From contig NC_083571.1 in assembly GCF_027579695.1 (NCBI RefSeq), positions 39,200,443 through 39,264,442 on the forward strand: DNA of 64,000 nt, given 5' to 3'. Positions 21,438 through 33,363 of this stretch are shown here, one piece after another. The DNA is from Neoarius graeffei. Lineage: Eukaryota > Chordata > Actinopteri > Siluriformes > Ariidae. The notes below the pieces were generated by a model. The model ran no database searches. It worked only from the letters and a program-made list of their open reading frames with translations, and had not been told where the DNA came from. Positions within the stretch are counted from its first letter, which is position 1. Each line of letters starts with the position of its first letter. The translations under genes and the position numbers were made by a program.

Positions 21438-22948
21438 TGAGAGCGAGCTGTCAGTTTTTCCTTTTAAAATGAGTCCGGGTTTATGCCACGATTCCAGAAG
21501 CCACATTCTGTCTCATTTCTGTTTTGTTTTTTTTGTTTTTGTTTTTCTGTACAATAATTCAATGTAATTCCTTAATAGAGTAAGAGATTGATGTAAAATC
21601 TCCCTACAGAATAAAGATTTGGGAAAATTATGATTTTTTTTAAGTTATAAATTCTGCATTTACAAAAGGCGTTCATCCTAGCCCATTGTTTTGTATCAGT
21701 TCACAGCAGTTTGGGGAGAGCAGGGAGACTTGGGACAGTCTGTATTCTCATAAATTAATTTCAACCAATCAGGTTTTAGATTACATCAGAAGTTAGGTGT
21801 TGCCCCTTAGAGTAACCTAAAGTTAATTAACTAAGTAATTAATTAATTAACCTGGAGTTAATATCTTGTAGTATAAGTAATTCAGATGATCAGACAAGTG
21901 TGTCGATTTTTGGTAAATTCTTGATTTTTAAGAATTTGAGACATAAATAAATACTACTGATCCATGAAATCTGGTCACTGTAATAGACTAAGCAAGCCCA
22001 GTTTAACCTTGACACCAAACTTTAACCTTGTGTCTTTATAAATAAATTTTTTATCAAGCTATGCAAAGTTCACATTTTGGTTATTTTTGTGAACTTTTTC
22101 CCATTTGGCCAAACTGACTCAGACAGATTTTTGAGTCAAAATATTTTCAAAAATCTTAATCCTAAGTGGCTGGAAAAAAGGCTTCATCTGCTTACCAATG
22201 TGCACCAATATAATCAATTTAAAATCTGCAGAATTACTGGGTGAAGAAATTAAAGACCTCTGAAAATCCCACCAGTACCAATGTCACCTGTTTCTGAAAG
22301 AGACAAAAGAGTGCTTCATGCCCTTTTATTTCATTATTCACTTTTAAGCCTTTGCATTTGTTTATAATTCAAGACAGAGGCACAGAATTTCTAGGAGTTC
22401 AAGCTGGCAGGAGGTAATGTTGGTAAAAAGCAATTAAAGGCCTGTGTGACCTTTACTTTTGCAGCTATAGAGTGATAAAATGTGCATTTTCAGCTCTGGC
22501 GACTGCTGAACCCCATATCTCAAAAACCGTTAAAGATAATCATTTGAACTTTTTCCATGTGTTTATTTGCTGTATATGCTTTCTTGACAAAGTCAAAAAT
22601 ATTACTTCTAATACCATTTTAAATTTTTGACAGCCCGTACCTGCTCCTATAGTGCACTACTGTTAGGGTTAGTGTGTAGTGTAAAGTGTATAAGCCGAAT
22701 AGTAAAATCTTAGTGTTAATATGAGACTAACTACATCATAGATACCATCACAACTCATCACATGACTGGATTTATACCCTAATTTGCATATCCAGTTACC
22801 ATAACCCCACCCACTGGTATTTCCATTCATGCATCCTGAAGAGTGTTTCTGAATCTGCGACAATGAGACGTGATGTCAGTTCAGTGTGGTGAATGTCTGA
22901 GATTCTGGAGAAGAACATACAGCTTTAAAGTGGGTCAAGGTGAGTTAC

Positions 22949-22981
<33 letters not shown>

Positions 22982-23117
22982 CTTAGATATTTAAGACCCA
23001 GTTTACGGTTAAAGATAGATGATGTTAAAACTTCAGCTCTGTCTCAGCACTGTCTATTTTTTTTTTTTTCATTTTCAATTTCAGTTTTTAGTCATTTTCT
23101 GTCTCTGAGCTTTGTGG

Positions 23118-23169
<52 letters not shown>

Positions 23170-24240
23170 CTGATTTGGGAAATGTTTATAAATCATTATC
23201 ACACTTGTAATGAAGTTTTCTGTGTCATATCTCAGCTGTGACTGACTCTCATGTTTTGTTGATTTATTTGGTGACTCTGTGACGATGGAGAGTAAAACAG
23301 TAATGGCGCTAAGGGAGGGAGGGTAATATTCAGAGAGAAAAAAAAACAGAATTTCTGAGATTAAAGTTGTAAATTTAGAAAAAAAAGTCACAAATGTATG
23401 AGAACAAAACTCAGAAAAAGGTTTTTTTTGTTTTTGTTTTTTTGTCATGACTGCACTTCCTGTGACTCTGGGCTCAGTTGTGATGTCTGTGGTGTGATGA
23501 CACTGAATCAGCTGGGAACATTATTATTTCTGAGTTTTGTTTCCCTTGGATTTCACTTTTTTTCTTGGAAAAGTGTGCTTTGTGTAACTTTATAACTTTA
23601 CAATCTCAGAGAATATCCAAGTTTTTTTCTCGTATATATTTATGACTTTAATCTCAGAAATTGAGGGGGTTTTTTTCTCAGACTATTGCCCCTCCCCCAT
23701 CTCTGTAATGCTTTATCCTACAGTGGCCTGAATATGCCCTCATACTTTCTTATAATTTAAAGTGTGATTTGTGTTTATTTTGGTTTTTGGGATTTCAAAT
23801 AGTTTCTGTAGTTTATGAAAAATATGTTTGATGTCAATTTTTTTCTTTGCCAAATTTCTAAATATTTAAAAATATGTTAATTTTTTTCCAGAGATTTTTT
23901 CATTTGTGTTGAACAAAATCATGTGACACTTTGTTGAGCTTATCCTTTTGTCAGCAATAAACTAAAATAAAATGAATGTTTTGCTTTTATTTTTTGGAAA
24001 ATATTTGAGTATCTGCTTGTTTCCTTTTTTATTTTATGTTTTTATCACAAGAAACTCTGAAATAGAAAAAAAAATGCTGTTAGGTTGTGTTTTTGTTCTT
24101 TAATGAGATTAAAATTGAGGTTTTTTTATCATAAGCACAATTTATCAGGAAATATTATTTTAGAAATGTTACTAAATATTATTGTAAGTATTAAAAATAA
24201 ATCAGTAAAATCAAAGCATGAAAATTATTCTAGGCAAATT

Positions 24241-24276
<36 letters not shown>

Positions 24277-24398
24277 TACACAGGTGTAAAAAGCTACTCA
24301 GGATTTTTTTTTATTATTAATTTGAACATAAACAAAAATTGCATTTATTTTTCATTTTACATGCAATGCATTAAAGTATAAAAATAGACTTTTCTGTA

Positions 24399-24433
<35 letters not shown>

Positions 24434-25175
24434 ATAAATATAGAGTTAAAAAAACAACAGTGTCGGATTATAAAGGCGGTTTACAGTCACATTGTGTTCA
24501 CAGAGTAATAAAAAATTAATCAAAATAAAAAGAGACTAAAAATAAAAAAGACGAATTAAGTTGCACTTTGTTCCAAATCACATTAATCACTAAAACACAG
24601 TCACATGATCGAGGAGTGGGAAAGGCTTCAGCGTTCAGTCTCTGTCTGTCTGTCTGTCTGTCTCTCTCTGATTATGTCACTCTGACAGTTGGCTGTGCTC
24701 CACTCCTTTTCCATTGCGCCCTTGACCACTTCCCCTAAGTGCACATCATCAGCAGAACACACATTCTGCACATGTCACACTTGAGGACACACCCAGTGCA
24801 GTGCAGTGCAGCGCAGCGCAGTGCAGTGCAGCGATCGGTCGATGCCACGAACATTTAAAAGCTGCACAAGTCCATTAGCAAGTGTGCTAATTAGCGAACA
24901 TGCTCTGACTAGCATGGAGTTTAGTCACGTTCACATTTTCGAAGTCATTTATTGCTTCTGTTAAACAGCTTGGTGCAGCAGTGCATTCTGGGTAAATAAA
25001 TATGTGTGACCCTGAAGTGTTCTGCGATGTGGACGCGACCCCTTATCTAGTGCACTTCACTCAAGGTAACAGCTACACAGCCCTTAAGATAATGAGTGTC
25101 AAATGGGATCTAGGGGAAATGAACAAGGGGAAGTGAACCAGGGGCAGTGTTACTAAACAGGATTGGAGTTCAGGC

Positions 25176-25220
<45 letters not shown>

Positions 25221-25259
25221 TCTTCTCAGTCCGGTCCTGCGTTTGGTTTGATGTTAGCG
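21438..25259. other. AT-rich intergenic DNA and likely pcdh18 3' UTR
   Basis: No supported gene. CA/TG tracts lie at 22951-22975, 23120-23168, 24243-24274 and 24403-24431; a TGTC run at 24640-24668; and a GTGCA-type 5-bp repeat at 24796-24834. A GA tract at 25179-25212 sits 48 bp beyond the pcdh18 stop. Minus-strand AATAAA signals occur several times in this AT-rich DNA, so the 3' end of the transcript cannot be chosen. Confidence 0.5.
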
Positions 25260-25735
25260 TTAGCTCTGATGGACGTCCAGCAGCAGTTTGTTGATTTCAG
25301 CGGCGAATTCATCCTCGGTTCGTTTTCGGAATCCCATCGTGCTCTCCGTCTCATCCTCCTCATAGTTTTCCGGGATTTCCTCCATCGCCGGGAGCCATTT
25401 TGAATTTGATGTGTGATTAGCCGAATTCTGGAAGTGCGAGTTTCCTGGAAGAAAGCACTTCCTGTTTTCATTGGTGACGCAGCAGGGGCCAGAGCCTTCA
25501 CTGAGGTCACCATGCTCGGTGTGAGAGGGAGGGACGAGTCGATGGAAGACAGAGTTGATGTCGGAGAGCAGAGACTTTTCCCCTCCATCCTCCTCCTCCT
25601 CTTCCTCATCAACATCTTTCCCGAAGGTGGAGAAACTGCGGCGCTCATCTTCAGTGGAGAAAGACGAGAACGACGGCATCCAGCACTGATCAGAGTGACC
25701 GAGAACACGACACTCCTCCGTACACAGCTTCATCG
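25260..25735 (-). CDS. pcdh18: Protocadherin-18, coding exon 4 (C-terminal cytoplasmic tail)
   Basis: The exon encodes the last 158 residues. It opens AMKLCTEECRVLGHSDQCWMP, carrying the CM2-type motif of delta-2 protocadherins (CTEEC..LGHSD.CWMP). It then has SFSTFGKD, which fits the loose consensus for WAVE-complex binding in this family, an acidic DEEEEEE run, and SLLSDINSVFHRLVPPS. It ends with KWLPAMEEIPENYEED and AEINKLLLDVHQS before a TAA at 25260-25262. These segments are diagnostic of PCDH18 rather than PCDH10, 17 or 19. The acceptor is TTAG at 25739-25736. Its two first bases complete an Ala codon begun by exon 3. A (CT)n tract lies just upstream as the pyrimidine tract. Whether this is the a or b teleost paralogue cannot be told here. 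Confidence 0.95.
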
Positions 25736-25740
25736 CTAAC

Positions 25741-25779
25741 ACAGAGAGCGAGAGAGAGAGAGAGAGAGAGAGAGAGGTG
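25741..25779. repeat. (GA)n tract at the exon 4 acceptor
   Basis: On the transcribed strand this is a (CT)n run a few bases from the TTAG acceptor, so it supplies the polypyrimidine tract of pcdh18 intron 3. Confidence 0.9.
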
Positions 25780-25849
25780 TTGAGATCACACTGTAATTAC
25801 AAGATTCATTTTGACTTGGGAATTATCCTCAGTGGTTTCTGCTCTTTGG

Positions 25850-25851
<2 letters not shown>

Positions 25852-25922
<71 letters not shown>
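25852..25922. repeat. (GATA)n microsatellite in pcdh18 intron 3
   Basis: About 17 uninterrupted GATA units. GA-rich degenerate sequence continues to about 26130. Confidence 0.96.
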
Positions 25923-26175
25923 GAGGATGAGAAAGACATACAGAAGTAGAGATATGGAGAAGTAATGAAAGAGAGAAAGATCATCAGACAGATAAACAGA
26001 GAGATAGACAGATAGGGAATGGCTGGGTGAAGGAGGGATACAAACGGAGGGAACTTAGGAAAGGAGAGAGAGGGATGATGATGTAATGAGAGAGAGAAAG
26101 AGAGAGAGAGAAGCAGGAAGGTGATAGAAAGATGTATGGTGAAAAGAGAACAATAAATGAGAGAAAAGGGAAGAA

Positions 26176-26176
<1 letters not shown>

Positions 26177-26235
<59 letters not shown>

Positions 26236-26312
26236 GTGTGTGAGAGACTGCATTTTGTTCAAGCAATTACAGTCAATTTTCTGCAGTTAAGACTTCAAAG
26301 CATGGCACACGT

Positions 26313-26352
<40 letters not shown>
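26177..26352. repeat. Opposed (TG)n and (CA)n microsatellites in pcdh18 intron 3
   Basis: A TG tract (26177-26229) and a CA tract (26313-26352) are separated by about 85 bp, so the transcript could pair the two into a hairpin. The intron otherwise has no recognised content. Confidence 0.93.
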
Positions 26353-26361
<9 letters not shown>

Positions 26362-26419
26362 ACTACACTCTAGAATGGACTATGACCACAGACAGATGTA
26401 GGGGTGTGTGTGTGTATAC

Positions 26420-26580
26420 CTGAGTGGACTCTGCTGTGTGTGTCGATGTGGAAGAGCTCGCTGAATCCATCGCCTAGCAACCGGTCGATTGGCGAATCAC
26501 GGCCGAGCTCACCGTCGCTGTCGCTGTCGCCCCGCCCACTGTCCTTCAGACTGAACTTATCCAAGTCTGGAAGTGTGTAT
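26420..26580 (-). CDS. pcdh18: Protocadherin-18, coding exon 3
   Basis: A 161-nt exon encoding YTLPDLDKFSLKDSGRGDS, then GELGRDSPIDRLLGDGFSELFH. The DSGRGDS and SPIDRLLG.GFS.LF segments are conserved in PCDH18 and contain the CM1-type motif of delta-2 protocadherins. The acceptor CAG lies at 26583-26581, right after a long (TG)n run. The donor is G|GTATAC at 26419 and below, followed by an ACAC repeat. One base at each end completes split codons (Arg with exon 2, Ala with exon 4), so the phase agrees with both neighbours. The residues just before the donor (HIDTHSRVHS) are less conserved. Confidence 0.93.
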
Positions 26581-26582
26581 CT

Positions 26583-26609
26583 GCACACACACACACACAC
26601 ACACACACC
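26583..26609. repeat. (CA)n tract abutting the exon 3 acceptor
   Basis: Reads as (TG)n-CAG on the transcribed strand, so the splice acceptor is the edge of the microsatellite. Confidence 0.93.
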
Positions 26610-26953
26610 AAAAAATATACTTTTACTCCAGTACAAAATATAATGTACACTGTGCACTGGTCTAGCATATCAGCTCCGCCCCTTTCACACACACTCATTC
26701 TCTCTTACACACACAGGAACAGCATCTGTTCCAGAAACACACTTTTACACACACACACACACACACACAGAGCAGCTATTAACACACTGCTGTCCTTATT
26801 TCCACACGGCAACATACATGACTCTCATTTAAATATGCAAATGAACCTCATTTAAATATAGATTCAGTGCCTATAGTGTGGCTCTGAAAATAAACATAAG
26901 CAGCAAAACCACAAGGCTTTTAAAATGCAAATGAAGCTTGAATTACAAATTGC

Positions 26954-26954
<1 letters not shown>

Positions 26955-27015
<61 letters not shown>
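26955..27015. repeat. (TG)n microsatellite in pcdh18 intron 2
   Basis: About 30 TG units. A CA tract lies at 26749-26770 and a second TG tract at 27284-27313 in the same intron. Confidence 0.95.
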
Positions 27016-27022
<7 letters not shown>

Positions 27023-27277
27023 CAGAGGGAGAGAGAGAATGGCATGATCCAAAAAACATCCAACACACAGATGAGTACCCTAAAAAAGGAGCGGAGGAAA
27101 AAAAAGAAAAGCAGGTGCTGACATCACACAAGAAGGCGTCCAATCAGACGCTGCAAGCGTGGGTGACCACGGCAACAGGGAAGTTCTGTCCTACTCTACA
27201 CTGGAGCATGCTCACTGGCCAATGGGATCGGCCCGGCCCGGCGTGTTTGGATCGCCATATCGACCCGTGTGTATGTA

Positions 27278-27315
<38 letters not shown>

Positions 27316-27330
27316 CATCTGTGTGTTTAC

Positions 27331-27419
27331 CTGTAGCTGCGAGAGTGTTTGTTTCCTCTGAAGCTGGGCCGAGGCTGATACTGACCCTGATGGAGTAGGG
27401 AGAGCAGCTGTGAAACTTG
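27331..27419 (-). CDS. pcdh18: Protocadherin-18, coding exon 2
   Basis: An 89-nt exon encoding [18 protein letters not shown] then [12 protein letters not shown]. This is a highly conserved PCDH18 segment in the cytoplasmic tail. It is too short to stand out as an ORF and was found by splice sites: acceptor GCTGTAG before 27419 and donor AG|GTAAAC at 27330 and below. It starts in phase 0 after exon 1 and ends with two bases of an Arg codon completed by exon 3. (TG)n sequence begins 17 bp inside intron 2. Confidence 0.92.
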
Positions 27420-27735
27420 CTACAGCAAAAACAAACATAAAAGACACATAGAAAATAAAAATAAATCGAAATAAACAAACTAATAAACAACAATGGAACA
27501 TAAACATGCCAACACATACATGTACACATACACACACATACACACACATACACACACACACATGCATGAAAGAATGTGTGTTAGACACAGTGGCGATGAG
27601 GCTGAGAATCATGGGATTATTGTTATGTTTGTAATAAAAAAAATAATCACAAAGTATGCAAATTAGGTGAATAAATATGTAAATGAGGTAAACAAAAAGT
27701 ATAGGATGGTAAGACAAGTGTGTGTTTGTTTTTTA

Positions 27736-27760
27736 GTGTGTGTGTGTGTGTGTGTGTGTT
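27736..27760. repeat. (TG)n tract in pcdh18 intron 1
   Basis: Lies about 25 bp inside the intron from the exon 1 donor. Intron 1 also has imperfect ACAC/ATAC repeats at about 27520-27562. Confidence 0.93.
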
Positions 27761-27786
27761 TGGGATTGTGTCAGTGTGTTTCTCAC

Positions 27787-30231
27787 CTCCACAGTAGGCG
27801 GGGCATGAGTCAGCTCCAGGACGAAGCTTTCCGGCATCTGATTGGATGTCACAGTGACGATGCTGTTCAGTGATTGGTGGCTGTGATGGATCGGCACCGT
27901 GGTGGTCGGCGAGTGATGATGAACAGGAAGTGCTCCATTCACAGTTGGTACGAGTGTGATCTCACCTTTGTGAATCTGGCGTGATGGTTTTCTCGGCCGC
28001 TGCTGATAGGTCGATTCTGCGACGCGGCAGTTGTACGAGCGTGTATCATTCTTGTCTCGTGAGCAGCGCAATGCTAGTGCCGCCATGATGATAATCAGCA
28101 GACCACAGATGGCACCTAACGAGATGATGATGATGGTGGAAGTGTCAAGAACATTCTCTTTAGCCACACCCCCTGTGGCAAGTGGATCAGCTAGGTTCTC
28201 CGGGTTCTCGAGCAGCACCAGGCGGAGCAGAGCCCTGGTTTCCAGAGGTTCACTGCCATGATCCTGGACCAGGATAATGAGTTCAACATGATCTGTTGGC
28301 ACGTCACGCAAGCTCACGTTAGCACGGATTTCACATGTGCGGCTATCCATGTAGAAGTAACCAGCCTCGTTTCCGGCAGCGATGGTGCACGAGAGGTCAC
28401 CATTAACACCTGAGTCACGATCTGTAGCCGTGATTGTGGTTATGAGATCACCATAGTCCGAATACTTGGAAACTGGGAACTCAGTGGTGTGATTTCGAAG
28501 CGGAGGCGCTACAATCACTGGGCGATTGTCATTCACATCCAGGACATTCAAGACAACAGTCACGTTGCTGCTTAGCGACGGCTTGCCATAGTCACTTGCT
28601 TGAACCATGAAGCTAATATGGCTAAGTTCCTCATAGTCGAAGGTGCGCAAGGCATAAATGGCACCGCTTGATGGATCCACAGTGACATAAGTAGAAATGG
28701 GGCTTCCATGTACCATGCTCTCCAAGACAGAATAGCTCACCTGACCATTACTGGCTAAGTCCGGGTCGGTGGCATGTACTGTGGCGAGGTAAGCGCCAGG
28801 GGAATTGTTCTCATCCTTAAAGATGTCGTAGCGATTCTTGTCAAAGTGGGGCGCGTTATCGTTCTCATCTTGTACGCGCACCGTGAAGTGTCTCACAGTG
28901 GACAGGCTCGGTGTTCCGCGGTCCTCAGCGATTATTGTGAGGCCATATTCCGAGCGAGTCTCTCGGTCCAGCGTGGCATTTGTAAGGATTACGTAGTTCT
29001 TCTCATGCGATTTCTGAAGCCGGAAGTGACCTTCGTGAGCAAGCCGGCACACGACCTCACCATTCACACCTGAGTCTGCGTCGTCCACACGTACAAGGGC
29101 TACAAATGTGTCCACCGGTGTTAATTCTGAGACAGAAGCTGATTCCTCATCGTTTCCCATCAGGCTCACGCTGACGTCAGGCTTGTTGTCATTTACGTCC
29201 TTTACCTTGATTGTGATCTTGCAGTGTGCTGGCATTGAGTTTGGCCCTGAGTCTTGTGCCTGGACGTCTACATCGTACAAATCATCTGTCTCAAAGTCCA
29301 CCTTCCTGAGCAGAGTCAGGCGACCGGTGTCTGGGTCGATCCGAAATGTTTCTGCTACTTTTGGAGAGACGTGACTGCTAAAAGAGTAGACGATCTTGGC
29401 GTTTGTGCCTTCATCTGCGTCTGTGGCGTTCAGATCCACCAGCAAGACACCGGGTGCCGTGTCCTCTCGGAGCTCGATGGTATATGATGGCTCTGTGAAA
29501 ACAGGATTGTTGTCGTTTGAATCGGCGACTGTGATCTTTAGAAGTGTGGTTCCAGTTCTGGGAGGTGACCCGCTATCTGACGCTGTAAGTCGTAGCTCAT
29601 AGCTTGAGCGTGTCTCACGATCGAGTTCCTTTAGCACCACTAGCTCAGCGTACTTGGCACCATTGGTTCCAGTCAGGACGTCGATCCCAAAGGTGTCAGA
29701 TGGGCTCAGAGTGTATGTGCTCAGAGCATTCTCACCGACATCCGGGTCCGCAGCGCTATCCAGAGGGACTCGTGTCCCTACAGCGGCTGTTTCCGAGATC
29801 TCCAGAGGGATGACAGCACGTGGGAAGCGCGGCGCATGGTCATTCACATCCAGTATCTCCACCTGCACGTGGAAGAGCTGCAGGTGCTCAGTGGGCAGGG
29901 TCAGCACATCAAACTCCACTGAGCAGTTCGGGTTCCGGTCGCATAACTTCTCCCGATCCAGTCGGCCTCTGACACTGATCTCACCATCACGCTCACGTAC
30001 CGATAAGGCGCTCGCCCCGCCACGCTGCACAGCCCGGAAACGTAACGGCACCGAGCTGGGCAGGTGAGCCAGCACATCCTGGGCATCCTCCATCAGTGAT
30101 CCGATCACGGTGCCTGTCTCCTGCTCCTCATGCACGCGGTACCTCAGTGTCCTTCCCACCACATGACCAAACCCAGACACCAAGAGAGTGAAGAGCACAA
30201 AGCACGCGCTACGCATTGTTTCTCTTCTCAT
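27787..30231 (-). CDS. pcdh18: Protocadherin-18, coding exon 1 (ectodomain, membrane span, proximal tail)
   Basis: One large exon encodes 815 residues, as is usual for delta-2 protocadherins. The protein is a calcium-dependent cell-adhesion receptor of the plasma membrane. An N-terminal hydrophobic signal (about residues 7-25) precedes six cadherin repeats. Repeat ends are marked by calcium-binding motifs DVNDHAP (128), DSNDNNP (237), DVNDN (345), DENDN (455) and DVNDN (565), with LDRE and A.D.GSP motifs in between. The sixth repeat lacks a canonical DxND end. The membrane span is about 699-721 (IIIISLGAICGLLIIIM), followed by RSYNCRVAESTYQ and PSRQIHKGEITLVPT, both typical of PCDH18. The donor is GAG|GTGAGA at 27786. 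The start was set at 30231, the first ATG with A at -3; an ATG at 30216 (context AACAATG) is equally plausible and gives the same signal peptide. An open frame continues upstream without family similarity. No stop or frameshift is seen. Confidence 0.95.
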
Positions 30232-30300
30232 AGTAAAATCCCACATGCACGTGCGATCACTTTTAATCCGAACCTTTTCTTTCTTTGTTTCTTTCTTCAC

Positions 30301-31159
30301 AGCGTGTGCGTGCGTGCGTGCGTGCGTGCGTGCGATCTTCTATCGCTCCCAAAACATCACACACACTTTCACGCTGAAACACACCCCGGAACAGTCCAAA
30401 CCGGCAGACGGGGAGGGGCGCAGCGCGTGCACAGAAATAAATTCAGTGAAATAAAGAGAGAGAGAGAAAGAAAGAAAGAAAGAACGAACGAAAAGCGACG
30501 TCTACATCAGCACCGTCTGCTGTCTCGCTGAAGAGAAATCTGTTGCGCGCGCACGGCGTCCAGACGAGTAAAGGCGCGCGCGCTCCAGACGGACTAAATC
30601 ACTACACCAAACTAAATAAATAAATAAATAAAGCAGAAACGTGCGATGGCTGTGAACAATTAAGGCTGCGGTCAGAATAAAAGCCGAAACAGCGCGTACC
30701 TCTGTGTCTGTCTGTCTGTCTGTCTAGTGCGGCTGAAAATTCTCCCCAAACTGAAGCGCTGCCCCTTGTGTGTCTGCTAAAGAAATAGAACGAGAGATAA
30801 GGGGGGCAAACTCCGCCCTGTGGGGGTCTCTCTCTCTCTCTTTCTCTCTCTCTCGATCTTTTCATTATTGTCCTCATTAATTATTCATCCAAATTGAAAT
30901 GTCCTTTGACGCGCGGTCATTAAAAAAAAAAAAATTCGTGCATGCGCACGGTCATGTCGCCACTCTTTTCTACAGAAATGTTAAACACCCTCAGTGTGGT
31001 GTTAATTCCGCACTTCATCTGTTAATTCTACACATCATCTGTTAATTCTACAGTGTGTCTGTGATGATGCGCTGCTGCAGGGCTCAGTGTTCCTGTGTGG
31101 TGTTCGGTCACCATAAAGGTGTTAACGCAGTGCCAGTGTGACTACAACACCGGGAGAGA

Positions 31160-31193
<34 letters not shown>

Positions 31194-31650
31194 GTTAACT
31201 GAACAATACAGTTGTCCATGCAGCAGTGTTGATGCACGGCCACCAGCGTTAATTCAGTATTCTAACCTGTAATTAGAGAATGTAAGGAATAATGCAGCAC
31301 TACAGTAACTGCACACTGCTATGAGTTCTGTGGACAGGGTCAGGTTCTGAACTTCCTGAAGAAGTGAACTGCAGTGTTAAAGTATGAACACACACACACA
31401 CACCTCATCATAAATATAGCGCTATATGCATGGCTCTGGCTCGGCGGCTCTTTGTGTCTTCACGCGCGCGTCACGTGTCAGAGCTGGTGCGCGTTTAATC
31501 TGCGTGTCGAATTGAGGTTTTAAACCTCGGGAGCTCGCGCGCAGACACACATCAGCTCGCGTGAATGTCGCTGTTTTACACACGGCTAACAGAGCGCGTT
31601 ATCACGCATGCGTAATTCGGTTGTGTCACGCGGGTCAAACCCGCTCTCGC
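30301..31650 (-). promoter_or_regulatory. CpG-rich region upstream of pcdh18
   Basis: CpG dinucleotides, rare elsewhere in the window, cluster at 30304-30600 (including a GCGT run at 30304-30333 and GCGCGC blocks near 30544-30590), around 30905-30960, and at 31430-31640. The position upstream of the pcdh18 start suggests 5' UTR, promoter or first noncoding exon. No single TATA box or start site can be assigned. AC/TG tracts interrupt the region at 31160-31190. Confidence 0.45.
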
Positions 31651-31910
31651 TCTCTCATACACGCTTCATACAGAAACACACTGGGAGAACACTGGCGGGG
31701 AGAACAGTGGGACTGATGAGCGCGTGAAATGGCCTACTTCCTGCTCAGAACCGGATATGCGCTCTTCTGTGTGTTAGTGAAACCGTGTCAGGCGCATAAA
31801 TGTCACAGTCTCAGTATTTATAACTGTTTATTCATCTCAAGCACAGCGCTCGCTCCAGCTTCATTCATAAAAATATATCAGAACTCCATCACTCTCAGTG
31901 TACTACTGAC

Positions 31911-31951
<41 letters not shown>

Positions 31952-32540
31952 ACAAATCAAACTGACAAATAGATGAGAGAAAGACATACAAGACATATGG
32001 AGAGATCATGAAAGACAGAGAAAGACAGTCAGACAGACAAACAGAAAGATAGACAGACATGTCTCACTTTCACACCATGCCCCGTCTCACTCTCCCACCC
32101 CACCCTGTCTGTCTTTCACCCTGCCCTGTCTCACTTTCTCACCCCACCCCATCTCACTCTCTCACTCCGCCATGTCTCCCTCTCCCACCCCACCCTGTCT
32201 CACTCTCTCACCCTGCTCTCTCACTCTCTCAACCCACCCTGTCTCACTTTCTCACTCTGCCCTGTCTCACTCTTTCACTCCGCCCTTTATCCACTTCCCC
32301 TTTGTCTGATGAGCAGTATGTTTATGGGTCGTGTCTCAGTCCAGACAGTGAGTGTGTGTGCGTGTAAACAGGTTGATCTGGACGGCGCTCTTCTGTGCAC
32401 TCAGGGCGCTAACGCAATTACAGCACCCGTTAATCGCATTTCCTCAACAAAGGAGTGTGAGGACGCAGGAATTCCTCCAGCTCAGAGCTGCGGCCGGGTA
32501 AAGACATAAACACACACACACGCACTAATGCACTTAGACA

Positions 32541-32585
<45 letters not shown>

Positions 32586-32822
32586 CCCTTCATTATGTGC
32601 ACGATATAGGGCATGTACACACACACACACAAAGGAAAATGTAGCAGGTGCACACTGCACTTTACATAGCAGTTAAGCATACACACATTTACACATGCTA
32701 TCAAAGACGAGCACAATCCAACATGTTCTCACACACACATTAGCACTGTAACACACAGACACACTAAAATTCTCTCACACACACTAAAAGAAGGTAACAC
32801 ACCGTAACAGACATTAAAACAT
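31651..32822. other. Spacer with simple repeats
   Basis: No gene. Contains (GA)n at 31912-31947, a pyrimidine-rich minisatellite at 32059-32300, (CT)n at 32541-32570 and scattered ACAC tracts to 32800. Confidence 0.6.
32059..32300. repeat. Degenerate pyrimidine-rich minisatellite
   Basis: Repeats of a roughly 25-30 bp unit around CCTGTCTCACTCTCTCACCC, varying in length and sequence. The plus strand is almost purine-free. Confidence 0.8.
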
Positions 32823-33195
32823 CTCATCTCATTATCTCTAGCCGCTTTATCCTTCTACAGGGTCGCAGGCAAGCTGGAGCCTATCCCAGCTGACTACGGG
32901 CGAAAGGCGGGGTACACCCTGGACAAGTCGCCAGGTCATCACAGGGCTGACACATAGACACAGACAACCATTCACACTCACATTCACACCTACAGTCAAT
33001 TTAGAGTCACCAGTTAACCTAACCTGCATGTCTTTGGACTGTGAGGGAAACCGGAGCACCCGGAGGAAACCCACGCGGACACGGGGAGAACATGCAAACT
33101 CCGCACAGAAAGGCCCTCGCCGGCCCCGGGGCTCGAACCCAGGACCTTCTTGCTGTGAGGCGACAGCGCTAACCACTACACCACCGTGCCGCCCT
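32823..33195 (-). mobile_element. tRNA-headed SINE, copy 5
   Basis: Full-length, with intact A box and GGGTTCGAGCCCC B box on the minus strand. Duplication ACATTAAAACAT at 32811-32822 and 33196-33207. Confidence 0.93.
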
Positions 33196-33239
33196 ACATT
33201 AAAACATATTAATGCAAATTAACACACTTTAACAGTAAC

Positions 33240-33360
33240 ACTAATTCTACGTGTGTGAAGTTGTTTACTGTTAGTGCATTAATGTGTCAGTGTGGTTTTG
33301 TTTGTGCATGTGTGGTTTTGTGTGTGTGTTAGTGCATCAGTGTGGTTGTGTTTGTGCATG
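33240..33360. repeat. TTAGTG/CAGTGTGGTTGTG minisatellite
   Basis: Imperfect repeats of TTAGTG(CA)TCAGTGTGGTTGTGTTTGTGCATG. The same repeat continues at 34073-34123 and 34883-35010, so the two TIR elements below are inserted into it. Confidence 0.75.
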
Positions 33361-33363
33361 TTA

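Noticed and set aside
26938..27336. Long ORFs rich in alternating Cys-Val or Thr-His
   Set aside because: These are translations of TG/CA microsatellites in pcdh18 introns. The same applies to 25829-26266, 27196-27717 and 60990-61448.
28774..29813. Plus-strand ORFs opposite pcdh18 exon 1
   Set aside because: Antisense shadows of a clearly conserved coding exon; no domain is recognisable in them.
32059..32367. CRISPR-like or coding repeat array
   Set aside because: Units vary in length and sequence with no spacer/repeat alternation. It is a vertebrate pyrimidine-rich minisatellite.
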